Positions 32,669-44,839 of a stretch of DNA of 47,840 nt are shown here, piece by piece (position 1 is the stretch's first letter; each line of letters opens with the position of its first letter). The translations under genes were made by a program, and so were the position numbers. Source of the DNA: Euprymna scolopes (taxonomy: Eukaryota; Mollusca; Cephalopoda; Sepiida; Sepiolidae); assembly GCA_024364805.1 (NCBI GenBank), contig CM044504.1, positions 105,782,457 through 105,830,296 on the forward strand, in the 5' to 3' direction. The notes under the pieces were generated by a model. That model saw only the letters and a list, made by a program, of their open reading frames with translations. It was not told where the DNA came from and ran no database searches.

Positions 32669-32902
32669 TGTCTCCTCCTCTGCCGCCTCCTCCTACCTTG
32701 AATCAACAGCAGAAGGCTTCTACCCCTCCAGTGTCTCAACATTTTGATTATCCTCCAGGAGGTGTGCCTCCACCTCCACCAGAGTTCAGTGACACCCTTG
32801 ATGATGATCAACCTCTTCCCATGCCAGAAGAAGACCCGTATGCAGCAACGGGGCCAGATCTTACTGAACCGCAATGGATGCCAAAGAAATTTCTTGAAAA
32901 AG
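32669..32902 (+). CDS. Abi: Abi poly-proline and pre-SH3 exon
   Basis: The exon starts after TGTGCAG and ends before GTACTT at 32903, phase 1 at both ends. It encodes 78 residues: SPPLPPPPTLNQQQ, a Pro-rich run FDYPPGGVPPPPPEFSD, an acidic DTLDDDQPLPMPEEDPYAA, and PQWMPKKFLEK. Vertebrate Abi has the same order just before its SH3: poly-proline blocks, an acidic stretch, DPYADGDPAW and PKNYIEK. Proline runs of this kind bind profilin, EVH1 and SH3 partners. The Tyr in the DPYA segment matches a conserved position in the family. Introns of 21.2 kb (or shorter, if the 27408 exon is used) and 8.4 kb flank it. Confidence 0.93.
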
Positions 32903-33038
32903 GTACTTCTTTTTTTTTAATCCAACCTAGCACTTACAATAATCTATATAGTAAAAATAACCTCAGGCAATGTTTGGCTATTTTCAGTACTTTTAACTTT
33001 TTCATTCACATTGAGAAATCGATCCATGCTATTATTAC

Positions 33039-33300
33039 CATCGGAGGATATGACATAATCACATCAACGCATTTGGTCTCGTTATATCACCAAAGTTAAA
33101 CAATGCTGAGCCTGATCAGTCCCAGATTGTTGGCCATTTGAGAGTACTAGGACATGTATGTAGGATAACCTCAACCCCTTTTTACAAGGACTGCAAAAAC
33201 CTAATGTCATCTCCTCTGACTGGGATAGATATATATGTATATATATATATATGCAATTGGAGACTATTTGTGAATTTAACATTCCCATGACACTTTCTCC
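33039..33300 (+). repeat. 5S rRNA-derived SINE, second copy
   Basis: TATATCACCAAAGTTAAACA followed by ATGCTGAGCCTGATCAGTCC resembles 5S ATCACCGAAGTTAAGCAACG and CGAGCCTGGTTAGTAC. The tail holds CTGCAAAAACCTAATGTCAT, CTCCTCTGACTGGGAT and GTGAATTTAACATTCCCATG, shared with 25150-25250. An AT microsatellite sits in the tail at 33228-33252. Confidence 0.85.
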
Positions 33301-34535
33301 TTCAGAGGAAGCTGGTTCAATTCATCTTGAGTGAATGTCTCTGAATTGTTATAGTGATCACAAAGGTTTTAATGTTAATTATTTTGTAGTTATTTGTTTG
33401 TAGTTCCTAGTGGAATCTTTTTTAGTAAACAGCATAAAATACCACAAACATGACTCATTAGAATTGAGGTAAAGTTTTTACAGCGGCATTCTGTTTCTAA
33501 GAGGTTGGTATTTTTTTGTTTAGACACCATCTCACCATAGTTATCCACTACCTGGAGCATTGTGCTTGTCTCTTGTTGAGGTGTTCATCCATACAACCGT
33601 GTTGTTCTCTGAGCTGCTGCCACGTTTTCGTTGAACACCTTGGAAACTACTGCTACCCATGGGAATTGCGGGATAGTTTATCAAGGTTTACTCCTCTAGA
33701 TCTACTATGTACATTTTTTTTAAAAAATAGGCGCTAAAATTAAGTTGACTGCCCTCTACAAATAAACATCTTTTAACAATTAAAATAATTTCAAGTTGTA
33801 GATGAATTTGCTATTTTATAATTGCCAACAGTCATTATATGAAAACATTTTTTGAAAATTGAAAAACCTTACTCAAAAATCTGTTTAAAATTTCATATTG
33901 TAGAATATTGGAATGTTTTTCTATTTAAATCTTTTAAAAATTATTTTTTAGGATTCTGTTTATTTGTTGCAATTTAACTAATAATATCATTGAGAAAAAG
34001 CATAATATTGATTTTGTATCCATTTTTTTATTTACAACTTTAAGGGAAGTGAAATAATAAATAAGCTCTTCAGCTTTATAAAATGTTGCAATTTTTATGG
34101 ACCTAAATTTATTTTTAGTTTTCGTAACCTGAAATATGAGGGGGTTAGAACACCTAAAAAAAAAAAAATTCCTTTAATTTAAACTTTAATTTAAATTTAA
34201 CAAAAACTGCTTTTAAAATATAAGTTAATTTAAAATTGAATACATATCGAAAATTTCATGAAAATCTGACCATTAGTTGATTTTTGCTAGATTTTTTTTA
34301 AACACTGGTGTGTTTACAGCTTCAAAATGATCATTACATAGGAACATTATTTTAAGGTGATGAATGTAAACACGATTTTGGTCTCACATTTTCATCATTT
34401 TCGTAGGCCATAAAAATTAAAAAAAAAAAAAATTAAAAAAAATTACTAGTTTATTTGAAGTTTCTTCTTTTAAATGGTATAAAAGTTGTGATGATAATAT
34501 TAAATTACAGTTAGATCATGTTACATATGGGGGAG
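33301..34535. other. Intronic DNA, no recognised gene
   Basis: A 73-codon frame at 33516-33737 in a GC-richer patch shows no domain I know. The rest is AT-rich. Confidence 0.4.
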
Positions 34536-34539
34536 GGTA

Positions 34540-35530
34540 AATCTGTGTCTCTTGTTGGAGGTACCTAAAGTTTATCTCCAGAAGAAAGGTGTGGCGGTTG
34601 AATGGTAAATATATGAAGCGTGAGTTTGGAAACCAAATGATGGAGCATTTGGCTAATAAATCTACTACGGGAAATGTGAAAGAACAATGGAAGATGCTGA
34701 TGGATACACATGGATGTAACAAACTAGACTTGTAGGTGGACGGAAGGATCTTAATAGCATAGGGTGATATGGTGGTGAAACAAGGAAGTTGAAAAGTGTA
34801 TCTAAGAAAAGCGATTGCATAGGAGTTGGTGGATAAAATGTTTCTTGAGTAAGGATGTGTCTGTGGCGACAAGGAAAACAATATGCAAATCCAAGAGTAA
34901 GTCAGGTTTCTAGATACGTTATAAGGTGATTACCAAAAGAAAGAGCTATTCAGGAAAGCTAAACAAGTGGCAAAGACAAATATGTATATGGTTGGAAAGA
35001 AATGCATTTAAAATGCCATTATGGGAAATTGTTGAATACTTTTTTATGAAACCATGAAAATCTAGAAATTGCTGAAGCAGTATCGGATTCGGGTATGAGA
35101 ATTGAGATTGAAACGACACAGGAAGCCATAAATAAGATGTAGAAGAGTAAGGCTGGGAGGATTCTCAGATGTTATTACAAAAATGTTAAAGGCAAAAAAT
35201 ATGAAACGGACAGGGATTGAGATGATCACAGATTAGACCAATATTTGGACAGTATAGGAAAATGTCTGCAGAATAAGAGCTTTCAATTGTATACCCATAT
35301 TGAAAGAATGGATGAAAGGTTTAGGATTAGTAAATGTAGAACAGTTGTAGAAGCAGGTCCAGTTCACAAAGGAAGATCATGGAAGAAAGTGATAAATATG
35401 GACATGAGGGGAAGCAGGATAAATGAAGATCTGGTCAGATAAGTTCTGATATCAATTTATTAAAGCCGTCCATATATGCCAGCATGTGATATGGACGTTA
35501 AACAAAGTATGATAATGGTAACGTAAATAC
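34540..35530 (+). mobile_element. LINE (family L2w), internally deleted copy
   Basis: The left part gives, with breaks, LNGKYMKREFGNQMMEHLAN and EQWKMLMDT, then RKAKQVAKTN, all typical of the region between endonuclease and RT in this LINE group. The RT core is absent. The right part has HIERMDERFRISKCRTVVEA, then GRSWKKVINMDMRG and NEDLVR (about 35297-35440), the C-terminus. It ends in the family tail GCATGTGATATGGACGTTAA. Confidence 0.8.
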
Positions 35531-35560
35531 ATTGCTGGCCATTTTTCTTTTGTGTAGTAA

Positions 35561-36087
35561 TCTATATAAATAACACAGATGTTTTTATGTGTGTCCTTCT
35601 GCATGTAAATATTTAACTGTTAAACTCTTAAAACTATTAGTCACACAAAATTGAAATTAACCAGATACACCAAGGATAATGAGTAAAATCTTTGTTTGGA
35701 TGGATGAATAATGCATGCAGAAGTTAAGTTACAACTTGCAAAATGTTCATTTAAACTTGCAGACATTTTTATTAGTTTGTGTATGCATATGCTAATCATA
35801 GTTAAAAGCGGTTTAATTTTTTAACTTATCTATCTGTTAGGTTAGCTCAAATTGTAGCGAATGTGGCTGACTGGAGTACTAAATGTTTTGGTTTCGATTC
35901 TAGCTGATGGCACCCAAATTATTTTTTTTCTTTCCTTTTTTTTTTCTTTTTCTTTGTAAATCAGTACTATACATATATAAATATTCAATAGAGAATTGGC
36001 TCTATAATAATAAATATGAAATCTGCATGAATTAAAATATATTGTGTTTTTATAATCAGCAATGTTGCCCCCCCCCCGCCCTGCTAG
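35561..36087 (+). mobile_element. Helitron-like non-autonomous element, copy 2
   Basis: It starts TCTATATAAATAACACAGAT after A and ends GCCCTGCTAG before T, as Helitrons do. Internally GTGGCTGACTGGAGTACT and TTTGGTTTCGATTCTAGC look like tRNA A and B boxes, followed by T-rich sequence. The interior is shared with the 20125 element, and both have a C run near the 3' end. A clear 3' hairpin is not seen, which lowers confidence. Confidence 0.5.
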
Positions 36088-36640
36088 TAGTAAATACAAA
36101 TTACTTCCTCTACCGTTATTCTGAAGCCTGAACTTTAGTAGCCACCTTAATAAAAAAAAAAAAAAATTCAGCAAACAACTGTCTTTGTTTTTGTGTTTCA
36201 ATAATTCAAATATAGTAAACCCCCGACCCCCATCCACTAATAATAGATTTAAAATGGCTGAAACAGTATTTACTTTGTTAGCCTTCAGAAATGATTTTTA
36301 AACTGCTTATTAGAAAATAATTGATGCTCATAAACTAAATGAAAATGTGACTTGACATACTCATGCCTCTGTGATTCCAGGTGGTTCTCCACTTGGCAAC
36401 ATCGCTGACTCCAATGTGTGCCATGGATTTATTCTCCTTAATCTTCTCTTCTGCCTTTGTCTGCCTAGGGGGTGCACCTGGGTTCACAAAAAAATAAATA
36501 AAACAACTAAAAAAAATCAATAAAAAACAGACCAATACTTTCTGTAAATATCAGTTGCCCACTGTGTGTGTGTGTGTGAGAGAGAGAGAGACACCAACTC
36601 TCTCCACGTAAAGATCCATATCTTAGTTTGTTTTTTATTT
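36088..36640. other. Intronic DNA with (GT)n(GA)n microsatellite
   Basis: The microsatellite is at about 36564-36590. Nothing else is recognised. Confidence 0.5.
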
Positions 36641-36644
36641 TTAT

Positions 36645-39600
36645 TTATTTTTTTTATTACATTTTCACCCCAAACAAGGCTCATTACCACTTTGATGTCA
36701 GGGGCTACTATCAGGGACATAATCTACAGGGGTACTATATGTCGGTTCACATTACACTTAAAATTCTGCATGTCAGTACAGTTGGGAAAGCAGGAACCCG
36801 GAAGGAAATTCCACGCTGTCTAGCGGTTCTGGGGAAGAAACTACTAGAGTAGAAGGCTCTCTTGCATCTAGGGATCTCTACTGTGAAGGGGTGGGATTTA
36901 GCTGCTTGTCGGGTTTATTTATGTCGAGGGGGTACAAGTGCTTGCAGTTCGTCGTAGAATTCACCGTTAAAGTACTTGAAGAACAGGCAGAGGGATGCTA
37001 CATTTCGTCAGTGGGACAGAGGCTGAAGCTTAGATGACAGTTCAGGACCTATCAAGTTGGCGACTCTCGTTTGAACCTTGTCTAGGAGCGAGAGACTAGT
37101 AGCAGATGCACCAGCTCAAATATGACAACAATACTCCATACATGGGCGAATGGTGACCTTATAGAGGTACAGGATACTTTCGGGCATTAGTAGCTTTCTA
37201 GCACGGTAGAGAGAACCTACCTTCTTTGCAGCGATTCTGGCAATGCTCTCAATGTAATTGTTCCAACTCCTGTTTCCTGTGAACGTTAGGCCGAGGAGTT
37301 TAAAAGATGTACTTTCAGATAAAGAGTCTTTGACCATTGCTATTGGTGATAGAGAAGGTTTCTTGTAATTATTGAAGGAAACAAGTTTAGTCTTGGCAGC
37401 ATTGACTTTGTGACCATCAATTTTTGTCCCCATTCCACTATGGATTGGAGGTCATCCTCTAGTTTTCTGCCATTTCTTTAGATATGTGTTCATTTGTTTT
37501 CCTGTCGTGTCTGTTATAGAGCACGGTGTCATCAGCATATATACCTATCTCAGACAATTTTGTCAGGGAGGTCATTTATGAATATTAGGAATAATAGAGG
37601 TCCAAGGATAGACCCCTCAGGCACTTCCGAATTTATATCATATTGTTTAGATGTACGACTGTTGAGGACAACCTGGATTTTTCTCTTATCTAAGGAGAAT
37701 TTAATTATGTTAAGTATTCTTCCAATCATGTCGTATAATCTGATTTTCTTGAGAAGACCTTCATGCCATACCCTGTCAAAAGCCTTAGATATATCTAGAG
37801 CTACCACTCTACCCTCCCAGTGCTTTGTCCAGTGAATGGTATATACGCTCAGAGATTACAGTTAGGATGTCTGCTATGGAACGGGCTTGTTTAAATCCAT
37901 ATTGTTTGTCAGTCAGAAGTTTAGCATCTGTAAGGTGATGGACTAGAGCTTGGTTAATTACGGACTCAAATATTTTGGCGAAAAGTGGGAGGAGGTTAAT
38001 GGGGTGGTAATTTACTGGTTCAGTTCTTTTGCCAGAATTCTTGAAAACTGGTACCACAGAAGCAGTTTTCCAGCAGTCAGGAAAGCAAGATTCATTAAGG
38101 CATTTGTTGTAAAGTTTGGAGAGAACTGGAGCTACTACGGCGGAGCACTTTTTTAATAGCACAGCTGGGATGTGATCAGGTCCACATGCTTTTGAAGTGT
38201 CAAGATTTTTTATAATAGCATGCACCTGAGAAGGGGTGATTTCAGATCGTCTAGTGTGGCATCTGTCTGCAAAGCAAAGTCTGGGAGGGGGTGGTTAGCA
38301 GGCTCCAGTGTGGAGTTGGAGGCAAACTGACTAGCAAGTATGTTAGCCTTCTCGGTTGCTGAGCAAACAACCTCATGATTGTTGGATAGTGGGGGAATTG
38401 TTGATTGCCCATCATTTCTTGCACTGTTGTAGATTTTCCAGAAGTCACGCATTCCTAATTTTTCTGCTTTGATGCAATTTTTGGTGGTTTCAGTAAATTC
38501 TCTCTTAGCTGTCTCTATTTCTTTCTTACAGTTACTTCTGGCTTCTATATACTTCTATCTGTTTGAACTGGACTTATGTTGGTTAAATCTGCAGTACCAT
38601 TGGGGAGAGTGGGGCTTGCTATAAAATTTCCGCGTGGGAACATGTGCTTCAATTGCCATTTTGAACCATTCAATGATCTCATTTGCGCCCTGTTCAGCAG
38701 GAAGTGAAAAGATATTTCACCATGGGGCTTCTCTGAGATCCCTGATGGCTTCCCAGTCAGCCTTTTTATCATATCCCATTTTGAGCAATGGCTCTTCAGT
38801 TTTGGCCCTAGAGTTTAGGGTGATTTCAACAATTATCACTGCATGATCAAGCGTTCCCAAGTGGGCTGTGGGCATTCGTAATACAATCATTGAGAACTGT
38901 GGTCAGAAACAGATCTAGAAGTGATGCGTGTTGTTCTTGCTGGTCTGGGAAACAGGTTGGAAACGTAACCATCTGTGATAGGGAATGAGATATAGAGAAG
39001 CTGTGTGTTGTGCTACCAGCTGCATCTGTGTAAGTAGAAACTCCAAGCCAGTTTTTGTGGTGGACATTGAAGTCACCAAATACATGCACTTGTGTGCTAG
39101 TGTCGAGGTAAAGTGCTGTCTCTATGCTGTCAGAGACTTTGTTTATTAGGGTACAGTCCTGGGTCAAGGGAGAGCGGTAGAGAAAATAAAAGTAACTAAT
39201 GTTATGTTGCATGTTAAGTCTAAAGCACATAAAGGCTTGATCGTCCGATTCTAGTTTTGTTCTTCTAGTCAAGGAGAGGGTGTTTCGAATGTAGACTCCA
39301 AGCCCGTGTATATGTCTGTCAGAGTCCTTACAGCAGAGTGGGGGATATCCGGGCATGTTAAAGTAGTTAGAGGGGATGGAGGTGCGTAGGTAAGTCTCCT
39401 TTACTGCTAAGATATCCGGAGTGCTTGTTAGGAGAAATGCTTCAACATCATTTAAATTAGTTCTAAGCCCACGGATGTTCATAAATGTAAGCCTCAAGGG
39501 AGGAGGCAATTTGGTTTTGTTTGAGTTTTGTCCTGGTTTAAGCGTAATTTTAGATTGTAGTTATTTTTTTAAGAACTTCAGTTTAGGTAAGGGGTGCTTA

Positions 39601-40330
39601 ACAAGTGCTTATGCAGAATACCAGACATGCAACACAAGTAGACCATCAGTTGACCTTCCATCTACTAGGATTGTGGCTTCAGGATGCCCACCAGGGATGA
39701 GTGTAGGGTCCCTTTCCATGCGCGGCATGGCACTAAAAACATCCTGATATTATTCAACTGTTGATGGGGCAGCTGCTCTAAGCGTTACCAAAGAGTTAGG
39801 TCCCCTGTACTACCAGTCGGGAACAGCAGCCAGGAACTGTCAATCCGGTACCCTCAACCCATCAGATGATGGTCAACCCAATCTACTTGCACTGGCATTA
39901 TGGCATTCAAGCACTCCCAAGTGCCCAGTTTAGAGAGATGGGATGTGTCGGGAGTGGGGAAAATGTTTCTGTCGAATCCCTGTGATTTCATCTCTACGCC
40001 TGGCTAATAGGCAAAGAAGGAGTATGGAAGCCGGGCAATAGACAGTGCCTATCTACTTCTTAAGTAGTTTAGGTTTGCAGACCGGTAATTTGTTTGAGTC
40101 ACCAGCTCTAGGAAGGTTGTCATCCAAGCTGGAGAGGCCTCCCTCCCCTTAGGTTTAGCTTCAGAGTTTTCCTTCTTCTAGATGGATGACCTGGGAAGAT
40201 GTACGGGTCCATCAGCACCGAGAGGGTTTGCCCCACGCCTGGGTTCTAATCCAGTTATTTCTGCAACCCCACGTGGGTAGTTAATGTTACTAGGTTAGTT
40301 TGTAAAGGTTATATACCTACTGAAAAATCA
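36645..40330 (-). mobile_element. LINE (family L1w), longest copy
   Basis: On the minus strand an APE-type endonuclease opens at 39509: LTFMNIRGLRTNL, then PDILAVKETYLR (catalytic Glu), VHVFGDFNVHHKNW and LLDLFLT, ending near 38847 at SPLGNA where a frame change separates DHAVI. RT blocks follow: GPDHIPAVLLKKCSAVVAP and NSGKRTEPVNYHPINLLP (37809-38225); LDISKAFDRVWH (catalytic Asp) and VPEGSILGPLLFLIFINDLP (37550-37807); YADD at 37528-37539 in another frame; and KTKLVSFNNYKKPS (37116-37433). The 3' end CCTTGTTTGGGGTGAAA meets an A-rich tail at about 36645-36665. About 800 bp left of the endonuclease (39510-40330, GC-richer) probably is 5' UTR or a decayed ORF1. Several frame breaks, so not mobile now. 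Closest to the jockey/CR1 groups; clade not certain. Confidence 0.9.
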
Positions 40331-40334
40331 CACT

Positions 40335-40845
40335 CCTCAAAGTGATTAACGGACATTGCTATTTCATTGTTATTGCTATTGTGAAGGAGGGGGTGAGTAA
40401 AAGTTCATGCAGTGGAAGCAGCTATATTTGCAACAGGTTTGTTGGAAGAAGTTAATATATGGTTTAATATTTTTTCCTTTAAATTTATAATTAAATTTTT
40501 TTTTTTTTTTATGTTGGCTTAGGAAATAGGATAACGCGTTACAGAGTGGCTTGATATTAAAAATTAACTAAAAAATTTTGTTTCCCAACCTATGAATATT
40601 TTAGATGGCAGGAGGGTTAAGATGTATGTTCAATGTAGATACAAGTAATGTCATTTTTGATATGAAGTACAATACCGTACAGGTATAATTGGAAGAAAAT
40701 GATAAGCTATGGCGTATTCAGTATGTATAATAAAGTAAATAGATATATGGCCAGATTTCCAGTAGATGTGAATATATGGAAGTTGTAGGTATTAAATAAG
40801 TTTCAACTTCTAAAACAGATATCTTTAGCTTTCATTTTCTATCAA
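40335..40845. other. Intronic DNA, no recognised feature
   Basis: AT-rich with a short T run near 40498. Nothing is recognised. Confidence 0.4.
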
Positions 40846-40849
40846 GGTT

Positions 40850-41180
40850 ATGTTCATCTGTCAATTCATTTCCCCATCTTAATTTCCAAAAGATTTCTTG
40901 ATCTTGTCCAAGCTGCAACCTATGTTTTAACTGTCTCAAACTCTCAACTGTCATCAACTGCTGCGCCCAAGACTGTTCTAAACTGTTCCAAACCATCATA
41001 AACTGTCGCAAAATTCATTGTCACTCTTAAAAGTGACCATAAACTAATTCTCACCATATTGACCTTCTTTGTCTCAATCATTGTCATACCTTGACCAATC
41101 TCATTTCAACTTCCTTTTATGTTTCTTAGTGAGCAAATTCCTATCCATTGTTTTTCACCAACCCTATTTCCTATACTGAT
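40850..41180 (+). repeat. Interspersed repeat (family F), copy 2
   Basis: It matches the reverse complement of 26330-26655, including TAAACTGTCGCAAAATTCAT and ACTAATTCTCACCATATTGACC-type blocks. Unidentified family. Confidence 0.5.
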
Positions 41181-41278
41181 AAACTATAAAATTTTTTCTT
41201 CCTAACACTTGGTGGGAGAGAGGAGACTGATAATATCACACACCTATTGTATCAAAAATCCTTTTGTTTTTCCAGTAG

Positions 41279-41503
<225 letters not shown>

Positions 41504-41632
41504 TTATGACCAGTTATGGGCCATTCCACTAATACCACCACTACCCCCCTTTCTCTTGCGCTTTTGAGAAATGCAATATTCTCCGTCTACCCTTCACGGA
41601 TATTTTATGGAATATTGCAATAATATAAAGTC

Positions 41633-41672
<40 letters not shown>

Positions 41673-41925
41673 AAAGAGAAAAAATAAAAGATACTTGCCC
41701 CATTTTATTCTGAATAACACACACAACTTCATCAGATATAAAAAAATTTTAAATTGTCTGGAGAAAAGAAAATACATTTCTTTTATTCTTTCTCACAATG
41801 TTAAAATTTATATCTTTCCCTATTTTCTTATCCATTAGCAGGGTTACCTGGCATTATCCAAGTGAAGAGATAACATAAAATCAGTTTTCAAAACATTGTC
41901 TATGAATATACCTAGTGAAAATAAA
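41504..41925 (+). other. Abi: Abi 3' UTR, proximal part
   Basis: Untranslated sequence follows the TAG. Two AATAAA hexamers lie at 41683-41688 (just after a 33-base T run at 41639-41671) and 41920-41925. Either could serve as a poly(A) signal, and the real cleavage site cannot be read from sequence alone. The T run on the sense strand would be a U tract in the mRNA. Confidence 0.5.
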
Positions 41926-41929
41926 ACAT

Positions 41930-42495
41930 TACTTCTTTACGAAACATTCAAGTAAATAGATTTATTTTTGTCGAAAACAGTTCACCTGTCGTTTTACACC
42001 ATAATCGCAAATGAACACGATCATCTAAGTGTTACGTGCTATTGATGATGTTGAATAATTTGGATTATTAATGGATGAATTTCCACTGTGCTGAATGGAT
42101 TTTAGCAGTTTGAAAAAGAGTTGATTAGTGGATTAGTTACAAAGTCACCATTAAAATAGCGCAGTGTAATTTTGTTAACATGTTATGGTGTCATGATTGT
42201 GCATCGATGTAAACAAGGGAGATAATTCCTGTCAAATTACATATTTCTATGGCAACAATGTAGATTTCCATGGATTTGAAGTACTTGCAGACAAACATAA
42301 TTAACTTTATTAAATAGGTTGAAAAAAATCTAACATTTTAAACTCTGTTGATTAAATAACATCTTAACAATAAGAACGAATAGAAGAATTATGTTTCTGA
42401 ATTCTTGAGATAAGGAATGATAATTTTGACGATTTGGATTATGTGTTCTTATCTGGAGTTGGCTTTTGTATGACCGTATCTATTATTTATAATTA
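41930..42495. other. Downstream DNA or distal 3' UTR, no recognised feature
   Basis: No reading frame or repeat is recognised. Whether it is transcribed cannot be told. Confidence 0.4.
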
Positions 42496-42499
42496 ATGG

Positions 42500-42560
42500 T
42501 TCCTATATTATATCCCAAGATGAGAACAGTAGTCCAAATATAAGAATGATTCCTTCCTCC
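42500..42560 (-). repeat. SINE family A end fragment
   Basis: CCAAGATGAGAACAGTAGTC at about 42517-42536. Confidence 0.55.
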
Positions 42561-42584
42561 AGTCAATTTAAAAAAAAAATCTGT

Positions 42585-43017
42585 CCTTGTCTAGAATTAA
42601 TTCCTTCTATATTAAAAACAAAAAAAGAAAAATCTGTATGATGTACATATCCATAACAGAAAGAAAATATACGCCAAAAATCATGTAAATTGATGAAGTT
42701 TTATTTTTATAAAGAAAGTCATTTTTAAGCTAATTTCAGTGTTTTAGGACCCTCTTCCTCTCTATGTTAGGAATGGCTTTTTAAAATCTTCCAAATTTTA
42801 ATTTTTGAGAGTTATCTCCCGTTTCTTTCAATCTGTTTTAAGAGGAATGTCTCTGATAGTTTCGCCTGAAAATCTGATTTTCTTATTTAAAAATAAAACT
42901 ATTTGATCAATTTACATGATTTTTGGTGTATGATATTTGGTTTCCATCATGTGTATGTGCATCTTACAGACTTTTCTTTATTTTTGGTTTTAATATATAG
43001 GGGGAATTCTGGACGAG
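42585..43017. mobile_element. TIR element (family X), complete copy
   Basis: Inverted repeats of about 85 bp. The left end has TGTCTAGAATTAATTCCTTC and AAAAATCTGTATGATGTACA. The right end, reverse-complemented, has CGTCCAGAATTCCCCCTATA and AAAAGTCTGTAAGATGCACA. The length of about 433 bp and absence of coding mark it as a MITE-like non-autonomous element. Superfamily unknown, as target duplications are not clear. Confidence 0.75.
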
Positions 43018-43019
43018 CA

Positions 43020-44375
43020 CCAAATAATCTGATCAAGTTATCGACATAAAAAAAAGATTTGTCATTGAATACAAAAGGGAAGGGGGTTCTTATTTGTTGA
43101 TATTTCTTAAATTGCTGGAAATTATGATTTCCATCTTTTATCAAACAGGTTCATGTATAAACATGTCCACTCAAATATGAAATTTATTTTGATTTATTTT
43201 TTTGTCAATTCGTAAGATTTGTTTTCTACAGTTATTATAACAATGCTTCTATTTGAACAAAAGAAAAAAAGCAAAAAAAAAAATGTTTAACTTCGATCAA
43301 TACATAGTGTATATTTCTACAAAAAAAAAATTAAACACTTCATTTATCTATTACATAAGGGGCTGATCTTGTAAAATACTTTTATAATATTGTTTAAAAA
43401 AATTAAATATTTGAATAAAACAAAATATTAAAAAAATAAATACTGCAGAAGTAATTATGAATTAAAAATATAATGAAAATTTCACTGAAACGCTTACAAC
43501 CATCAAACTCTTGTCAAACTCTTGCATTGCATGACATGCCTTCCCCGAACCTGTTGTAACTTTGACTGTACAAAGGCTTTAATGTGTCATTGTTGAAAGC
43601 TTTTTTGTCAGCATGTGTATTCTTTCTCTCAATTGTCTATTATTTCATTGTCTTCAAATGAAACCGCGTGTTGCATGTACCTTTTTTTTTTTTTTAAATC
43701 CTCTTCATCATTCCTTAACCAAATATTTTCAACAATGATCCCAAATACTCGAAACTCAATCTACAGTAAAGCACTTTTGTTTTACAGTCATTCTTATTTA
43801 TTTACCTGTACAATTTTGAATTCGTTTTCAAGTTTCCTGAAAGAAAGGAAAAACAAATAAAACAAACGTGTAAATGAAAGTCAAAACTGATAACGCTGAA
43901 CAAGTGACATTTTTCAATGAAAATTGTTTTTATCTTCTTTTCGACTGAGAATTGTTTTTTTTTTGCTTATTTAAGTAAAGAGGATCCTTGTCTCCAAGTG
44001 TTTTATTAAAACATTTCTTATTTAATTTTTATTCCTTTTTATTTATTCTGTTTGTCTATCTGCATTTAAATATTATATTTAGTCAAGGTGTCTTTCTAAA
44101 AAAAAATTTTTTTTATTTAAATCTAGGTGTAGGTATACACCCGGGCACACACACACACCATTAGTTATCATTTCAAATGCTAAAAGATGGAATCAATTTA
44201 TGCTCATAAATTTTTATTAGTTTAAATTTTCATTATATTACATCTTACACATTTTGAATTTTGGAATGGTAACTAATAATATACATACTCTGAAGGGGGA
44301 AATTTACTTTCATTGAGTTTAATATTTGTATAAAATCTGAAAATAATTTTTGGAATACATACCTCAGTCCTAAGA
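43020..44375. other. Downstream DNA, no recognised gene
   Basis: Rich in A and T runs, with a short (AC)n near 44148. No element is recognised. Confidence 0.4.
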
Positions 44376-44376
44376 A

Positions 44377-44377
<1 letters not shown>

Positions 44378-44434
<57 letters not shown>

Positions 44435-44442
44435 TGTGTATG

Positions 44443-44477
<35 letters not shown>
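44378..44477. repeat. (GT)n(AT)n compound microsatellite
   Basis: About 100 bp of TG and TA units with a GCGTGTGTATG interruption in the middle. The small open frames over it are artefacts of the repeat. Confidence 0.95.
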
Positions 44478-44480
<3 letters not shown>

Positions 44481-44839
44481 CCATAATGGAGAAATCTGTT
44501 TTCAGGTATAAAATAAAATTGAAAGCTGCCATGCTAAAAACAAAATGAGTCACTCTTGTATATAAACATACATTCACACATGAGAAAATATAAAATTCCT
44601 CAACCTTAATTGGGTATTATTATCTTTCTATCTCTAAAAATGTAATCCCAAAGAACTCTTGGATATAAACATGGATATATTTGCAAATTTACTCCTATCT
44701 GTATATCTATTTTCCTCCCTCAAATATGTATTTGTTCCTTAGTTATGTTTCAAGTATAAAATGCTTATCTCCTTCATGCAAGAAAAACAAACAAACTAAA
44801 AGTCTAATATAAACAGATTCATAAGAAAATAAAGACAAG

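Noticed and set aside
33516-33737. 73-codon frame in a GC-richer patch
   Set aside because: No known motif and no repeat partner in the window.
34516-34881. 121-codon minus-strand frame
   Set aside because: It is the antisense of LINE L2w, whose coding sense is on the + strand.
44245-44577. 110-codon minus-strand frame rich in Ile/Tyr/His
   Set aside because: It runs across the TA/TG microsatellite, so it is a repeat artefact.
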